Assembly: GCF_040802235.1 (NCBI RefSeq)
Contig: NC_133164.1
Location: 113,354,302 to 113,418,301 of the forward strand
DNA length: 64,000 nucleotides
Direction: 5' to 3'
Origin: Manis javanica
Taxonomy: Eukaryota; Chordata; Mammalia; Pholidota; Manidae
This document shows, in pieces, positions 36,655-48,380 of the stretch. Numbering within the stretch: position 1 is the stretch's first letter; every line of letters begins with the position of its first letter. The notes beneath the pieces were generated by a model, which worked only from the letters and a program-made list of their open reading frames with translations, was not told the DNA's origin and did not search any database. The position numbers were made by a program, and so were the translations under genes.

Positions 36655-36945
36655 AGGTGTCTTCAGCCATTCAGGCCTCTAACAAAGTACCAGAGCCTGG
36701 GTGACTTATGAACAACTGATAGTTATTTCTTATGATTCAGAGACTGGGAGTCACAAGAGCCTGCTTCTCGGTTCCTAGACACCACCTCCGCGCTATGTCT
36801 TCACCTGGTGGAAGGAGGAAGGGCGTCTCTCTGAGTCTTTCTTACCAGAGAATGAGTCCCATTCAGGAGAATCCACCCTTAGGGGGATTAGGATTTCAGC
36901 ACCCTGATTTTGGGGAGACAAACATTCAGTCTTGGCACTAGAGTT
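36655..36945 (-). mobile_element. LTR (MaLR-like)
   Basis: The reverse of the family at 35.7 kb: 'AAAGTACCAGAGCCTGGGTG', 'TATGTCTTCACCTGGTGGAA', 'CAAACATTCAGTCTTGGCA'. The two LTRs face each other about 600 bases apart, with no internal retroviral genes between them. Confidence 0.68.
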
Positions 36946-38004
36946 AGACAGAGTATCTGCAACCCAAACTGGAAGTCCTCTACTCTGGTGATACCAGGGA
37001 AGGTTTGGAAAGGAAGAATTAAAACTGAAATACAGGAATTCATCACAGCTTGGAAACTGAACTAAAGCATCTGAAGAACTAAAAAATTACCTCCACAGCT
37101 TCAGTCTCCCAGAAAGGAGAGCAGGCAATACATGTTTGAAGGTAGTGGTGGGAAAACAGCTAAGCTGTTTTCTGATTACACCTCTTCTAATAAACCTAAC
37201 AACAGTTTTTCTTGGTTTGATTCTGCAAAAAGTGTATTGTTTTACAGCATTCTTCCTCCATTTTTTGTTTGTCTCCTAAACTGCTTTCTGTTCTTTGACC
37301 TACTGTAACATCTATATCACTAAGAATGGTCATAGGACAGTTATACATCAATAAGATGAAGAATTAACATAAAGACTCCATTAGGTTAAAGGACAACACT
37401 TTGCATGAACGTGTCACAAAGGCTTCTGGGGAAGGCAGTGGGGTGGCTCCTCTGAATGTTTGCCCTGGTTTGCATTCCCTTAGTGCCTCAGTGCTGGTAT
37501 CTGCTCTGGAGATAACATCACAGGGATCATGAAGTAAAAGCAAACAAAAACATTTATTATAACTAACATTACCAAAGCAGTATTGCATATAGTCAACTAA
37601 TACAGAGGGTACTCTAGAATAAAAATAACAATCCTTTTTCTGCAAAATGCACTCTGTTCATTCTCATGTTGACAGCATGCACCAGAAAGATCGTTGATTT
37701 GGATTTGGAAACTTTTATAAAGTTTATTTTGGATACAAAGAAATTTGTGGAATGGCCAGAATATAGGAGTACTGCAAGAGATTAGGAAGGCTGTATGGTA
37801 AAGAAAAATTTTAAATGTATGCAAGATGCTCTACTGCCATGCATACTGTTTTCCTGTGCTTAGTTCCATCCATTCTCTCAGTGCAGGATTCACTCTAGAC
37901 TGCAGTATTGGTTTCACTATTGTGTACATTATCTTGGTAAACACATGAAATTTACCTTGCCCAAACACTAAGGTAAGAAGTTTGATCTTGAACTGCACTG
38001 TCCT
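36946..38004. other. Intergenic, nothing recognised
   Basis: No gene or clear repeat. Confidence 0.45.
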
Positions 38005-38205
38005 GTATAGTAGCCACCAACTATATGTGGCTACTCAAATTTAAATTTATATTAATTAAAATTAAATAAAATTGTAAAAATCCAGCTCCTTATTCTCAAC
38101 CAACCCGATTTCAAGTGCTTGATACCTTATAAGGCTAGTGATTACCATATTGGAGAGTGCAAATACAGAATATTTCTCTTGTTACAGAAAGTTCTATTGA
38201 ACAGT
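38005..38205. mobile_element. Old palindromic DNA transposon (MER-like)
   Basis: 'TGTCCTGTATAGTAGCCACC' on the left and 'ACAGAAAGTTCTATTGAACA' on the right enclose 'AACTATATGTGGCTACTCAA' and an AT-rich palindromic centre. This matches a common short mammalian DNA element whose name I cannot fix. Confidence 0.55.
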
Positions 38206-38419
38206 GGTTATCTAGAACATAATCTGTAATTTCACTTTTTGACGTATGCCTGTGTAAAGATCATACCTGATTTTTGAAGAATACTACTTGAAAAATTAAT
38301 TACATGGAAAAGAATGAGTTTTTGCTTTGGAATTTTCTTTACAAATTCATGTTTTTAAAATAATTTGAGTCCCTCAGAAGCATCTATTTACAGAGCAGCT
38401 TTCTTCCAAGTTGCTTATC

Positions 38420-38560
38420 TAACTGCCAGCATTCATTTATTCATTCACAAAATATTTAATGACTGCCTTCTGTGTTCCAGACACACTTCTGGGCTTTGGA
38501 ACAAAACAAACAAAATCCCTGGCCTCATGGAGCTTATGTTGTACCCAGTGAGATGAGAGG
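38420..38560 (-). mobile_element. L2 LINE 3' end
   Basis: 'CATTCATTTATTCATTCACA', 'TGTGTTCCAGACACACTTCT' and 'CCTCATGGAGCTTATGTTGT' follow the reversed L2 terminus. Confidence 0.8.
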
Positions 38561-39054
38561 TAAATATTATTTCTCTTTTCAGGGCCTTTTGTGCCAAAGC
38601 AGGGAACAAAATGAGAATATTCCAATTCTTATGTTGTTGCTCATTAAGAAGTCATAGAAAGAAAACATGTTATAGTCACAGAAAAATATTAAGAATACGT
38701 AACTTCTGATTTTCAAAGCCATTCTTATTATCAAAAACTAAAAAACCTTGCAAAAAAATTTAAAATATGATTCTGACAAACCATGTTGCCTGACACTGTA
38801 CAGAGAACTTACACACAGTTTCCAGTGTCACCCTCTTCCTCCATTAATCAGAATGTCTGCAGTCGCAAGATACTTTAGCTTCTTCTATTCCAGTTTCCTC
38901 CCACAACATCCAGCCATGAAACTATTTAACCTCCAGCTGAGCTCTTGGGGTTGCAGAAAACTCACCAATTTAGTGAACAGCCAGGGCACATTTTCATTGG
39001 TCTTAATTTTCATTATTATTACTAGTACAGTATCACATATTCATGGTTAATCAT
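38561..39054. other. Intergenic, nothing recognised
   Basis: No gene or clear repeat. Confidence 0.45.
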
Positions 39055-39595
39055 CTAGAAATAACAGATAAAAACAAAATGTTAAATTAGTTATATTCCT
39101 GCTACCCAGAGAGATAACCATTAGTTTGATACACATTCCTTAAGGATTTCTATCTCTGTCTCTGTCTTTATCTCTGTCTCTATCTGTATACATATTTATT
39201 TCTATTAAATTAAAATGGTATCATTTGTATCCTCCTTTTCTCCCCTTAACCAAATAGTACATATTTTCATTCAAGTAGGTATAACTCTACATCACCATTT
39301 AAATAGCTATATAATGTTCCATTCGATGAGTGTATCATGATTTATTCAAGCCCTTGTTGTTGCACATTTACGATGTTCTAAATGTTTCATTTTTATAACC
39401 AATACTGTGTTGAGTATCCCTGTACATAAATCTTTATGAAGCTGATTAAACTTCAGTGACCAAAATGTAGAAGTAAAATTCCTGGGTTAAAGGTTATGTA
39501 CATATTTAAGACTTTCCATACATATTAACAAATTCTGTCCAAGAAAATTATACATTTACCCTTCTTCCAGCAGTAATGAGAATGCTCTTTTCCTC
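39055..39595 (-). mobile_element. Ancient L1 3' region (L1M type)
   Basis: Reversed old L1 3' sequence: 'CCCAGAGAGATAACCATTAG', 'CTATATAATGTTCCATTCGA', 'CCCTGTACATAAATCTTTAT', 'AATTCCTGGGTTAAAGGTTA'. It contains a (TCTCTG)-rich patch near 39,151-39,185. Confidence 0.7.
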
Positions 39596-39719
39596 AAGCC
39601 CTCACTTGTGACACTGTTGCCAGAACTCTACCTTTCTCTATTTTCTACTCATTGGTTCCCAGCTTGTCCCTGGGACAAACTTTCTAGTGTTTGTACAAAA
39701 CTGTCATGTCCCTGCACAG

Positions 39720-39880
39720 TTTCCTTTTTAGACTTAACATCCCTCCAGTATGGATTAATAAATTATTGTCAGCCAAGCACCTGGAGGATCAATAGTCCTG
39801 TCCTTGATCTTTTACTTTTCAACATTCTAATAGATGACTTGGAGGAAGCTATAAAAAGCATGCTTGCAAATTCTGCTCAA
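39720..39880 (+). pseudogene. CR1/L3-type LINE reverse transcriptase scrap
   Basis: At about 39,800-39,877 one frame reads VLDLLLFNILIDDLEEAIKS. CR1-clade reverse transcriptases have a VLGPVLFNIFINDL-type block leading into the FADD motif. Only this block is preserved; the expected FADD follows as a degraded NSA and the sequence then passes into an L2-like segment. It is a small relic of an old LINE. Confidence 0.6.
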
Positions 39881-40170
39881 TATTTATTTGGTGCCTACCA
39901 GATGCCAAGTGTGATGCCTTGTTCTGAAGACATAAATACAAATGAGTCCTCTTCCCTGCCCTGGATTTGCTCATGGAACTGTCCAGAGCAAGAAGTGTGT
40001 AACGGGGCTGGACCTGGTGATTTCCAACATGACACACGTAGTCAATGATGTTGGTGACAGGGGGCATCAGCCACCCCCTTCTCCTTCACGGGGCTACAGA
40101 ATGCTCACTGGGAGGCAATGCTCTATTCAGCAAATACTTATTGAGCACCTCCGTGTGTCCGGCCTGTTCT
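39870..40170 (-). mobile_element. L2 LINE 3' end pieces
   Basis: Two reversed L2 3' motifs occur, 'ATTTGGTGCCTACCAGATGC' at about 39,885 and 'GCAAATACTTATTGAGCACC' at about 40,130. They may be two insertions or one rearranged copy. Confidence 0.6.
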
Positions 40171-42584
40171 CCAGAACCATCCCCAGAAATTATTTTTTGA
40201 AGCGTTATGCCCTTTCCCCAGTACAGCCACCAGCAGAAACGTTTTCCCAGTACCCCTGGATGCACGTATCCTCTGACTTAACTATGGCTCTCCCGTCTCA
40301 GTTATTTTCTCTGGCAACTTCCCTAGAGAAATTTTGGCTGGCTTATCTAAAACCAAATGCATTTTGAAGAGTTTTAGGACCCACACATATTAACCTTAAA
40401 GGGAGATTAGCTGCTTCAAATCCCTTGGGGAGGGGAAGTAGGCAGGGCATAAATACCTAAGATGGTAATTCCAACAGTCCACTGTGAAATATAAATTAGG
40501 CTGCAGTAGAAAAAAGAAATGCTCCAAACTCTAAAACATTCAGCACTTGGGAACTGACAGATGATTCTGTTACTAATATTACACATCCAGAAATTTCTTC
40601 CAAACTGTACTCTGAAATCAGCTCACCCCTATGTCCCATTTCCTCCTGTGTGGTAACAGCCAGGTCTTAGGTTCACTTTATCCCCAGAGACTGGGGCTGG
40701 GTTGTTAGCCACACCGGTAAGTCCTTGTGTCTGACAGCCCTTGACACATGAAACAGCTTCTCTCTCCTGCAGGCCTTCTGGTCAGATATTCTGGCAGGGC
40801 CAGGAGGGCCTAGCAAATGTTACTGTACTTTGAACTGTTGTGCGTTGGGTGCCAAAAATCAATGGCCCTTCTTTCCAGAGAAGTACAGTCAACTCAGGAT
40901 GTGAAGGGCGAAATAATGAAGCCTACCTGTTCTAATCCTTGGGTGGGTGCCTGATGTTTTTTGGTTTGCTGTCACAGCTACTTGCAGCGATTGGAGCAGA
41001 ACAGCTGATCTCTGCCTTTCATATGTTTTATGAACTACGCCCCACTCCCTGAAGTTCAGGAAGGGTGTCAGGGACTGGCTCTGCCTCATGCTCACCTTTC
41101 CAGAATTTTAGGGCTGAAAGGAGGAAAAACAATGTGCCTGCCCTCTCTCCCCGCCCAGTCACTCCCACGCAGGTCTGTCTTCATTTTCCAAGTCAAGGTC
41201 TGTTCATACTCTCTACAAACACAGCCGCCCTTTGGCGCGCCCCTGTTCCTCAGGGTGCACACACCGCCGGTGTGGTGAGATCCACTCTGGAGCCTGGAAA
41301 AGGGAAAGGCCTGTGCAGGCTCCAGCCGGGCCTGGAGGCTGTCTCAGCAGGGAACTCCAAAGCCTTGGCTATGCGAGCATGATTTGGAAGTGGGGGCACT
41401 GAGTGGGGGCAAGACCCCTCAGCCTGTGGGCTCCTAGTTCTGGAGGAGGGGCAAGCCAAAGGTAGCCACAGGTCCTGGAAAGCAGAGAGCCCAGCATGGG
41501 GCACGTCCACTTTGGATCTGTGGGCCTTACTGTACACACACAGAGACTCCCCTCTCTGTCTCTCTCCCTCTTAATTCTTCCTTCCTCCTTTTTTTTTAGT
41601 TTAACTTTTATTGAGATATTTATAGATTCATATGCAGTTATAAGAAATAACATAGAACTTGGACATGTTATCTGGAGTATCCAGACACATATGTGAAAGG
41701 TCCTACATGGAGTCAGATGAGAAGAGAGGTAGGTAGGGACAGGCCACAGGCAGCAGTAGGGAATTGTGAATTGGAACCTGCTTTCCACATCAGTCTGAAG
41801 TTTTGTTTGTCAAGGAAGGAGGCTGTAACATGTCATTTAACAGTTAATTGATGGGTTTATAACTTCTAAATATTTAGACATAATGCATGCGGGCCTCCCT
41901 TTGTACCCCTGCCCCATACCCTGCAAAGGTTAGGTGTGAGCCTAGAACTGGAGGGAAGTTTATTCCTAATTATCCCTAGAGATAGTCTGAAGGTTCTGAA
42001 ATCTAACTAGAACAACATACTAGGTCCCATAAAAGGTCCCATCCCTCTTGCGGAGAGCCTTCTAAGAGTCTGGCAGCCTATAGAAGGCACGTGCTAGGAG
42101 TGTCAGGGATGGTGTGTGGAAAACTGGAGAGAGAAAGCTTCTCTTGGTGAGGCTGAAACAAAAACTCTTGTTCCCCGGGGATAAATGGTCCATGTTCAGT
42201 ACAGTTGACGGTTCGTCTGCTTTGGTGTTTTCCTCTTTGTTCTTGTTCTTTTGGGATTTCCCTTAACATCCTAGTAAAACTCCACATGAAAAACTGTATG
42301 CCTTGACTGACCTGAGAGGCCCAGGGGGATGTGGACTTGACTAGCGGGTGAACTCAGAGCCCCAGGACTTCGGACAGAGCCAGCAGAGTCAGAGAAGGTG
42401 GAGTCCTGGCAACATTTTGTGACCTCTGTTACATTGCCCTTCACAGGATTGACAGAGGATCCTGAGCTTCAGGAAGGCAGGGCCTGGTCCTGTCCTTCTC
42501 TAGGGCCCAGAGTGTGTGGGCGCTCAGACAATGTTGAATCAGTGAAAAGATGTCCTCATCTACCACAGTATACAAAGTAAACAC
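40171..42584. other. Intergenic, little recognised
   Basis: A possible reversed L1M scrap lies at about 41,590-41,700 ('TTAACTTTTATTGAGATATT'). The rest shows no gene or clear repeat. Confidence 0.45.
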
Positions 42585-42830
42585 TTAATAAATTGCTGAG
42601 TTATTTTCAAATAATGTATTAAGTAAAATTATAATGAACAAAAATGTATAAATAATACATACACATATTATATAATTATATAAATAGTATAAGCATACAT
42701 AATCATAAAATCAAAATATAATTAATAGTAAATTATTAATTAAAGCTTAAATACTAAATAATAAACTATTTAGACAATTTGATTGAATTTTTAAATTAAA
42801 TTTACTAATAGAAAGTCTGACCATTTTGTC
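42585..42830. repeat. AT-rich low-complexity tract
   Basis: About 245 bases are nearly all A and T, with many TATAATTATATAAA-type short palindromes. No gene. Confidence 0.8.
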
Positions 42831-43299
42831 TAAAGAAAGAGAAATGCAAATTGCTATGTTACCAGACTGAAAACAGGGGGATGGTTTAAAATAGCTTCAA
42901 GCAATTGCATCATAATTTCTTCCTGATCTTAGCCTACCAGAGCACCACGTTCTGAATTGTTTGCAGTTTCCTTGACAGATCTTCCCTTCCTTAAGATATT
43001 TATTGCATTTGTAGAACAAGTTCTTCCACCAAAATAAGGAACCATTGCTTCTAGAACAGGTTTGCCAAGTAAGGCTGCTCAGGTTATCTCTATTTATGTA
43101 TTTATTTCAAGTTCTTAAAGGTCCCAGATTGTTTTAGAGTAAGTGCTTGCAGTATTTGTGTTTAGTATTAACAGCTCTACTCTTGTATCAAATTTTCCAA
43201 GAGCTATGTATCTGACCTACGGCCACAATGTATTGACCTGTTACCATGACTCTATGCAAGGTGGACTGCAGCCCATTCTGACCCATTCTTATCCACAGC
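42831..43299. other. Intergenic, nothing recognised
   Basis: No gene or clear repeat. Confidence 0.45.
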
Positions 43300-43496
43300 A
43301 ATTAAAGGTTAGAAGACAAGTAGATCAATGGAATGGAACTGAAAGTCCAGAAATGAACCTGTACAATTATGGCTAATTGACAAGGGTTCCAAGACAATAA
43401 AATGGGGGGAAGAATATTCTTTCAATAAATGGTGCTGGGAAAACTGGATATTCAGGAGCAAAAGAACAAAGTTGGACCCCAATTTGCAGCATATAT

Positions 43497-43626
43497 AAAA
43501 ATCAACCAAATATAGTGCTTGCTTCAGCAGCACATATACTAAAATTGGAATGATACAGAGAAGATTAGCATGGTCCCTGTGCAAGGATGACACACAAATT
43601 CGTGAAAAAAAAAATCAACCAAATAT
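43497..43626. repeat. Target-site duplication pair around the U6 copy
   Basis: Left copy 43,497-43,513 and right copy 43,610-43,626 are identical over 17 bases (A-rich start, then TCAACCAAATAT). L1 sequence resumes seamlessly after the right copy, so the U6 insertion is younger than the L1. Confidence 0.92.
43515..43606 (+). pseudogene. U6 snRNA retropseudogene
   Basis: Ninety-two bases align to U6 positions 1-92 of 107: 'GCAGCACATATACTAAAATT', 'GATACAGAGAAGATTAGCAT', 'GCAAGGATGACAC'. The last 15 bases of U6 are missing and an A run follows directly. A 17-base target-site duplication (43,497-43,513 and 43,610-43,626) flanks the copy. From memory of U6 there are six substitutions, five at CpG sites. 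There is no pol III promoter upstream, only L1 sequence, so it is not a functional U6 gene. Confidence 0.95.
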
Positions 43627-44989
43627 GGGTCAAAGACCTAAGTTTAGAAGCTAAAACTACAAAATGCTTAGAAGGAAACAGAAGCAAATCTTCCTGACCT
43701 CAGATTTGGCAACAGATTCTTAGAAATGACATAAAAGTACAAGCTACAAAGAAAAAACAAACTGGACTTCATAAAAATTAAAATCTTTGGTGTATCAAAG
43801 GACTATCAAGAAAGTGAAAATACAACCTACACAATGGGAGAAGGTATTTGCGAATCATGTATCTGATGACGGACTTGTATCCCAGAGTGTATAAAGAACT
43901 CTTTAGAACTCAGTTACACAAAAGACACACAACCAAATTAAAAAATGGCAAAGGACTAGAATAGACGTTTCTCCAAAGAAGATACGTAAATGACCAACAA
44001 GCACATGAAAAGATGTTCAACATCATTAGTCATCAGGAAAATGCAAATCAAAACTACAAAGAAATACCATTTCACACCCACAAGGAAGGCTACAATCAGA
44101 AAAAAATAAACAGAAAATAAGTGTTGCCAAGGATACAGAGAAATTGGAATCCTCAAAAATTGCTGATGGTAATGTAAAATGTTGCAGCCACTGTGGAAAA
44201 TGGTTTGGTGGTTCCTCAAAAAGCTAAATTTAGAATGACTGTATGATCCAACATCCTAGGTATATACCTGGCAGAACTGAAAAAGGCACTTGAACAATTG
44301 CATGTACACAAATGTTCATTATAGCACTATTCGCAATAGCCAAGAGGTGGAAACAACCCATATGACCATCAGTGGATAAACAAAATGTGATATAGCTATA
44401 CAATGGAATGGACTGGAATTCAGCTATAATATTACAATGCCACATGCTACATTCTATAATGTGGATGAATGTATGCTAAGTGGAAGAAGCCAGATGCAAA
44501 AGTTCACAAAGGGTATGCTTCCATTTATATAGAGAATAGGTATATCCATAGAGACAGAGAGCAAAGTAGTATTTGCCAGGGGTTGAGAGAAGTGGGACAT
44601 GGAGAGTGACTGCTTCAAAGGGCTTTCCTTTGGAGGTGATGAAAATCTGGGGGGCCTAGACAGAGGTAATGGCTGCACAACATTGTGAGTGTACTAAATG
44701 TCACTGAACTCTATACTTTAAAATTGTTACATTTATGTTATTCAGATTTTACTTCAAAAAAAAAAAGAAAGAAAAATGACAACAGTGAGGCACTTGTCCC
44801 TGTCCCAGACACCTCTGTGGAGCTGCCTCCATGGGCCTGAATGAACCCTAGGCCCCTTAAACTCTAGGGTAGTCCTTCAGATGCTAAGCCAATCCTCAGG
44901 CGAGTAGGAAACACAGCACAGCCCTGTCCTTCCATTCACTGGGGCTTCAGAGAAAGTCACACGAGCCAGGGTCCCCCTGCTCACCTTTC

Positions 44990-45260
44990 CCCAGCCCTCT
45001 GTTCTTAAACAAGTCTTGGATGTTGTACCAGGTCTGATTTGACCATAATTTGTGGAGCCCAGTGCAAAATGAAATTGCAGGGCCTTCTGTTAAAAGACTA
45101 TTAAGAATTCCAAGATGGCAATAGCAGATCCTTTAAACAAGCACAGGGCTCTTCTCCTCTGCATCCTATCTGCACTAGTCACCGTGCCCTGGTGATACCC
45201 AGAGCTCACTATACTGAATGCCAGGGGATTGGGAGCAAGTAAAGCCAGCCTGAGGCCCTG
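44990..45260. mobile_element. Probable old interspersed repeat, family not fixed
   Basis: 'TTTGTGGAGCCCAGTGCAAA' followed by 'AGCACAGGGCTCTTC' resembles a common mammalian medium-reiterated repeat. I cannot name the family. Confidence 0.4.
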
Positions 45261-45339
45261 CACCCATGGAGAGGCAGGCTTGATGAACCCTAGGGCCCTC
45301 TCCAGCCCTGAAGTCCTATATTTAACCTAGGCCAACATG

Positions 45340-45425
45340 TACTATTGCCCCTATTTTCACAGAATGAGACTGAGACTCAGAGAAGTTGAGTAACTTCAAT
45401 GAGGTGTCACAGCTGCTGTTGTGTT
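45340..45425 (-). mobile_element. MIR SINE fragment
   Basis: 'GACTCAGAGAAGTTGAGTAA' sits in the expected reversed MIR context, followed by 'GGTGTCACAGCTG'. Confidence 0.65.
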
Positions 45426-46319
45426 TCATTTTGAGCATAAATGTAACTTAGAAAAACTTAAGACATTTATTTCTTTAACTTTTGGTAGTACTGGCTCATA
45501 TGTAGTCATGTGCTAAGACTCTGTTTCGATCAGGACTTTTTTTTAAATAGCTTTGCTGGCTAAGTTTCAGTTTCATTTCATTTTCTTTCTGTCATTATGT
45601 TTCAGTTCTGTTCTTGAGATACTTGCTTTCCCTTTTAGTGGTATTATCTGATCCTGTTTGTTATAATTGTTCCTTTGTATCCTTAAGCCTGATTAAAATA
45701 TACCAATTATTCTAAAGCAATTAGTCCCAAACAGGAAGCTTAAACAGATGTAAGGCTTAATACTGTGCAAATTTACACTAGCATTAAGCAAAATGCATCT
45801 ACTATGTTAGTATCAGAAATTTGTCCCATAGCTGCCTCAGTACCTATATATCCATGGCTGGACTTACCCTATCCATGCATTCCTTCATGTGAAAAGGCCA
45901 TCAGGAATCTCTGACACCCTGATCAACCTATGTGAATGAACCATACGCAGTATTTCTCCCTTTGCTGGAGAAAGGATGAGAACTTTCCAAACCAGCTGGT
46001 GGTCTGCCCATCAGGTGAGGAGCAGTCTCCTAATTAACAGGTTACCTTCAACACTATCAAAACTGAAATAGCCCAAGGACTTCATGGGACAATATGATCT
46101 AGAAAGTTTGAGGAAAGGACTCCAAATAGTTACTAGGTGGTTAGATAACTCTTTCCCCCAATACCTTGGTGGGGGAAAGATTGACCTTCTATTTAGACAA
46201 CCACGCATACTTCATAGGTGAAATTACTAAGATATTTAAAACCGAAGAAATATGCTTGAAACTTAAATCCTTTATGCCCCCTACTTGAAATTATATTGTT
46301 CTCCACTCCAAATTTCATT
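45426..46319. other. Intergenic, nothing recognised
   Basis: No gene or clear repeat. Confidence 0.45.
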
Positions 46320-46790
46320 TTTGCTCAATTTTGACAATTTGGAAAGCAGAAAAAAGTAGAAAGAGAAAGAAAATATTCAAATTGTAATTTTGCCGTAAAA
46401 AGATAACACCTCTTAGCATGTGGGTATATTCTCCGTTTCTTTTTCCTATTACATTTTTGCATATTGTTTTGACAATGAGATATGTAAAATTTTATATCCA
46501 GTTTTTTTTCACTTAATACTATGTTATAGCATTTCTCTGGGTTGATATAATATGTATGTAATGTATTATACATTCACTTATTTTTTGACAGTAATATTAC
46601 AAATTATCCTATTATGAACATGTTGCATATAAAGCATCTTTTTTTTTCTGATTTAGGGTTATTTCCTTAGGGTGCATTCCCAGAAATAAGTACACTAAAA
46701 AGTACAAAAAATTTTAAGATTCCTGATACATTGTCAAATTGCTTTATAAAATGGCTGTAGCAGTTTATGCTCATGTAGCCTATTTAAAGT
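46320..46790 (-). mobile_element. Ancient L1 3' region (L1M type)
   Basis: Same class as 39.1 kb: 'TTTTCACTTAATACTATG', 'TTATTTCCTTAGGGTGCATT', 'GATACATTGTCAAATTGCTT'. Confidence 0.65.
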
Positions 46791-47379
46791 AAATATTTTT
46801 GGTAAACTCAGCTACTTAAAGTTGTCTGAAGCAAATAATCTATTAAAGCAGTTTGCCACACATCTAATTTATGAAAAAATGTCCTTTATTTTACCTATGC
46901 CTCTGAAAGATTTTTTAGCAATTCACTGTGACCGTATTTGAATTTAAAAATCAAGGTTTCACCAGTTTATTTGTTTAACGGAGAGGCACAAAGAGAAGTA
47001 TTAGCATATGGCCTGTATCCCATAGGATAGACAAGAATTATACACAGAAATAGCTGGGGGGAAATTGGGTTGCTGAGCTCAGTGGTCAGCGCTATGGTGG
47101 CTCAGAGGGAGACAGGCATGGGTGGAGAAGATAGGTTATTTTCCTCTAAAAGTGGTGGAACCTGATACTGAAGCATGGTAAGGCTTGGACAAATACAGAT
47201 GAGGGGAGAAGGAACTTCTAGGCTGGGAAAACAGGATTCACAAAGATGATCATTATAAGCATTGGGAAATGAGACAGTAGGCTAAAATTTGCAAGTGCTG
47301 TGGACTATATTTGTACACTAAATTCTGATGTTCCATTTCCTGATTTGTATTTAAAGAAGTCAGTCCACAGAAGCTCATA
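46791..47379. other. Intergenic, nothing recognised
   Basis: No gene or clear repeat. Confidence 0.45.
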
Positions 47380-47520
47380 TAATTTTAGAGCTGGAAGGGA
47401 CCATAGCAATTACTCAACTCAGTACCTCCCATATCCTATATTTTGCAAAGAAGTAGACATTAGCAAGGGATTGTAAGATCTATGTCCTAATTCCCAGGAG
47501 ACTGCTCTTTCTACTGGCCC
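47380..47520. mobile_element. Possible L3/CR1 or MIR-class relic
   Basis: 'TTTTAGAGCTGGAAGGGACC' is a hallmark of an old LINE/SINE 3' region. The rest is too diverged to place. Confidence 0.45.
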
Positions 47521-47597
47521 TATACAATCAGGTACACCATATGGGAATCTGACACACAGATCAGGATTATTTAATGCTTTATATGGTATTATGTTCA

Positions 47598-47603
47598 TAT
47601 GGT

Positions 47604-47658
<55 letters not shown>

Positions 47659-47720
47659 CATTCTAAAAAAGGAAAGAATGAGAGGCTGGGGGGTGATAAG
47701 GTTCTACACACACACACACA

Positions 47721-47789
<69 letters not shown>

Positions 47790-47837
47790 AAAGAGCCTGG
47801 GAGAATAAGAAAAGAATGAGAGGCTGGGGGTATAATG
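47598..47837. repeat. Tandemly duplicated compound microsatellite
   Basis: Unit A is GGTTCTA, then (CA)n at about 47,607-47,657, then AAAGAATGAGAGGCTGGGG. Unit B, from about 47,700, is GGTTCTA, then (CA)n, then (CT)n at about 47,722-47,782, then AAAGAATGAGAGGCTGGGG again. The shared flanks show one local duplication, with a (CT)n expansion in unit B only. Confidence 0.9.
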
Positions 47838-48009
47838 CCAAGTAGGTATGAAGAGGTGACTGAGTTTTGAACAGCTTCAAAGTTTAGTTCCGTACCTGTA
47901 TTTTGTGTGGATATTTTATGTGGAATGATTAAATGGCATAACTAACTATTGGAACTATTTGTATCTTAGATACTTAAGTGTATTTGCAGAAAGTCTACAA
48001 ATACAATCA

Positions 48010-48380
48010 TCATATAAATTTCTGTTTAACCTTTACTACATAGAAGCCACACTGCTAAGTTTTATAAACAATGCAATAAATAATAAGGTGGAGGATGTAG
48101 CCCCAAGCAGCTCACAGTTCAATAGAACTTCTATGTAACTTCTGTTACCTAAGCAGTGTCTTACAAAGAATGGGTACTCAATATATATTCGTAAAAGGAA
48201 GGAGGGAAGGAAGGGAGGAAGGGATGAAAGAAGGAGGGAGAAAGACTATTTCCAAATGAAATGGCCATTGGAGAGATCCTGAAAGAGTGGAGATTTGAGC
48301 TTGGTCCTTGAGGATGGTTAAGATTTAGAAGAGAGAAGAGGATATAGGGAGCATTCCAGACAAGGAATAAAACAGAAGGC
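48010..48380 (-). mobile_element. L2 LINE fragment with a (GGAA)-rich patch
   Basis: 'CCCCAAGCAGCTCACAGTTC' and 'GGTCCTTGAGGATGGTTAAG' with 'GAGCATTCCAGACAAGGAAT' follow the reversed L2 order. A purine-rich GGAA/GGGA patch lies at 48,196-48,245. Confidence 0.7.

Larger units (their letters stand above)
43300..44762 (+). mobile_element. 5'-truncated L1 (ORF2 3' part and 3' UTR) carrying a U6 insertion
   Basis: ORF2 C-terminal coding blocks run in order on the plus strand: 'TAGATCAATGGAATGGAACT', 'AAATGGTGCTGGGAAAACTG', 'AAAGATGTTCAACATCATTA', 'TCATTATAGCACTATTCGCA', then a 3' UTR and an A tail at about 44,755-44,765. All frames are broken. The L1 is interrupted only by the U6 retropseudogene with its duplicated target. 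Confidence 0.9.

Noticed and set aside
39608-40048. 146-codon frame as an intact gene
   Set aside because: It joins a CR1/L3 RT scrap to L2-like repeat sequence; a chance fusion of relics.
43515-43606. Functional U6 snRNA gene
   Set aside because: It lacks the last 15 bases and the T-run terminator, has A tail and target-site duplications, and has L1 sequence in place of a U6 promoter.
47591-47845. Frames coding His-Thr and Ser-Leu repeats
   Set aside because: They are translations of the CA and CT microsatellites, not genes.
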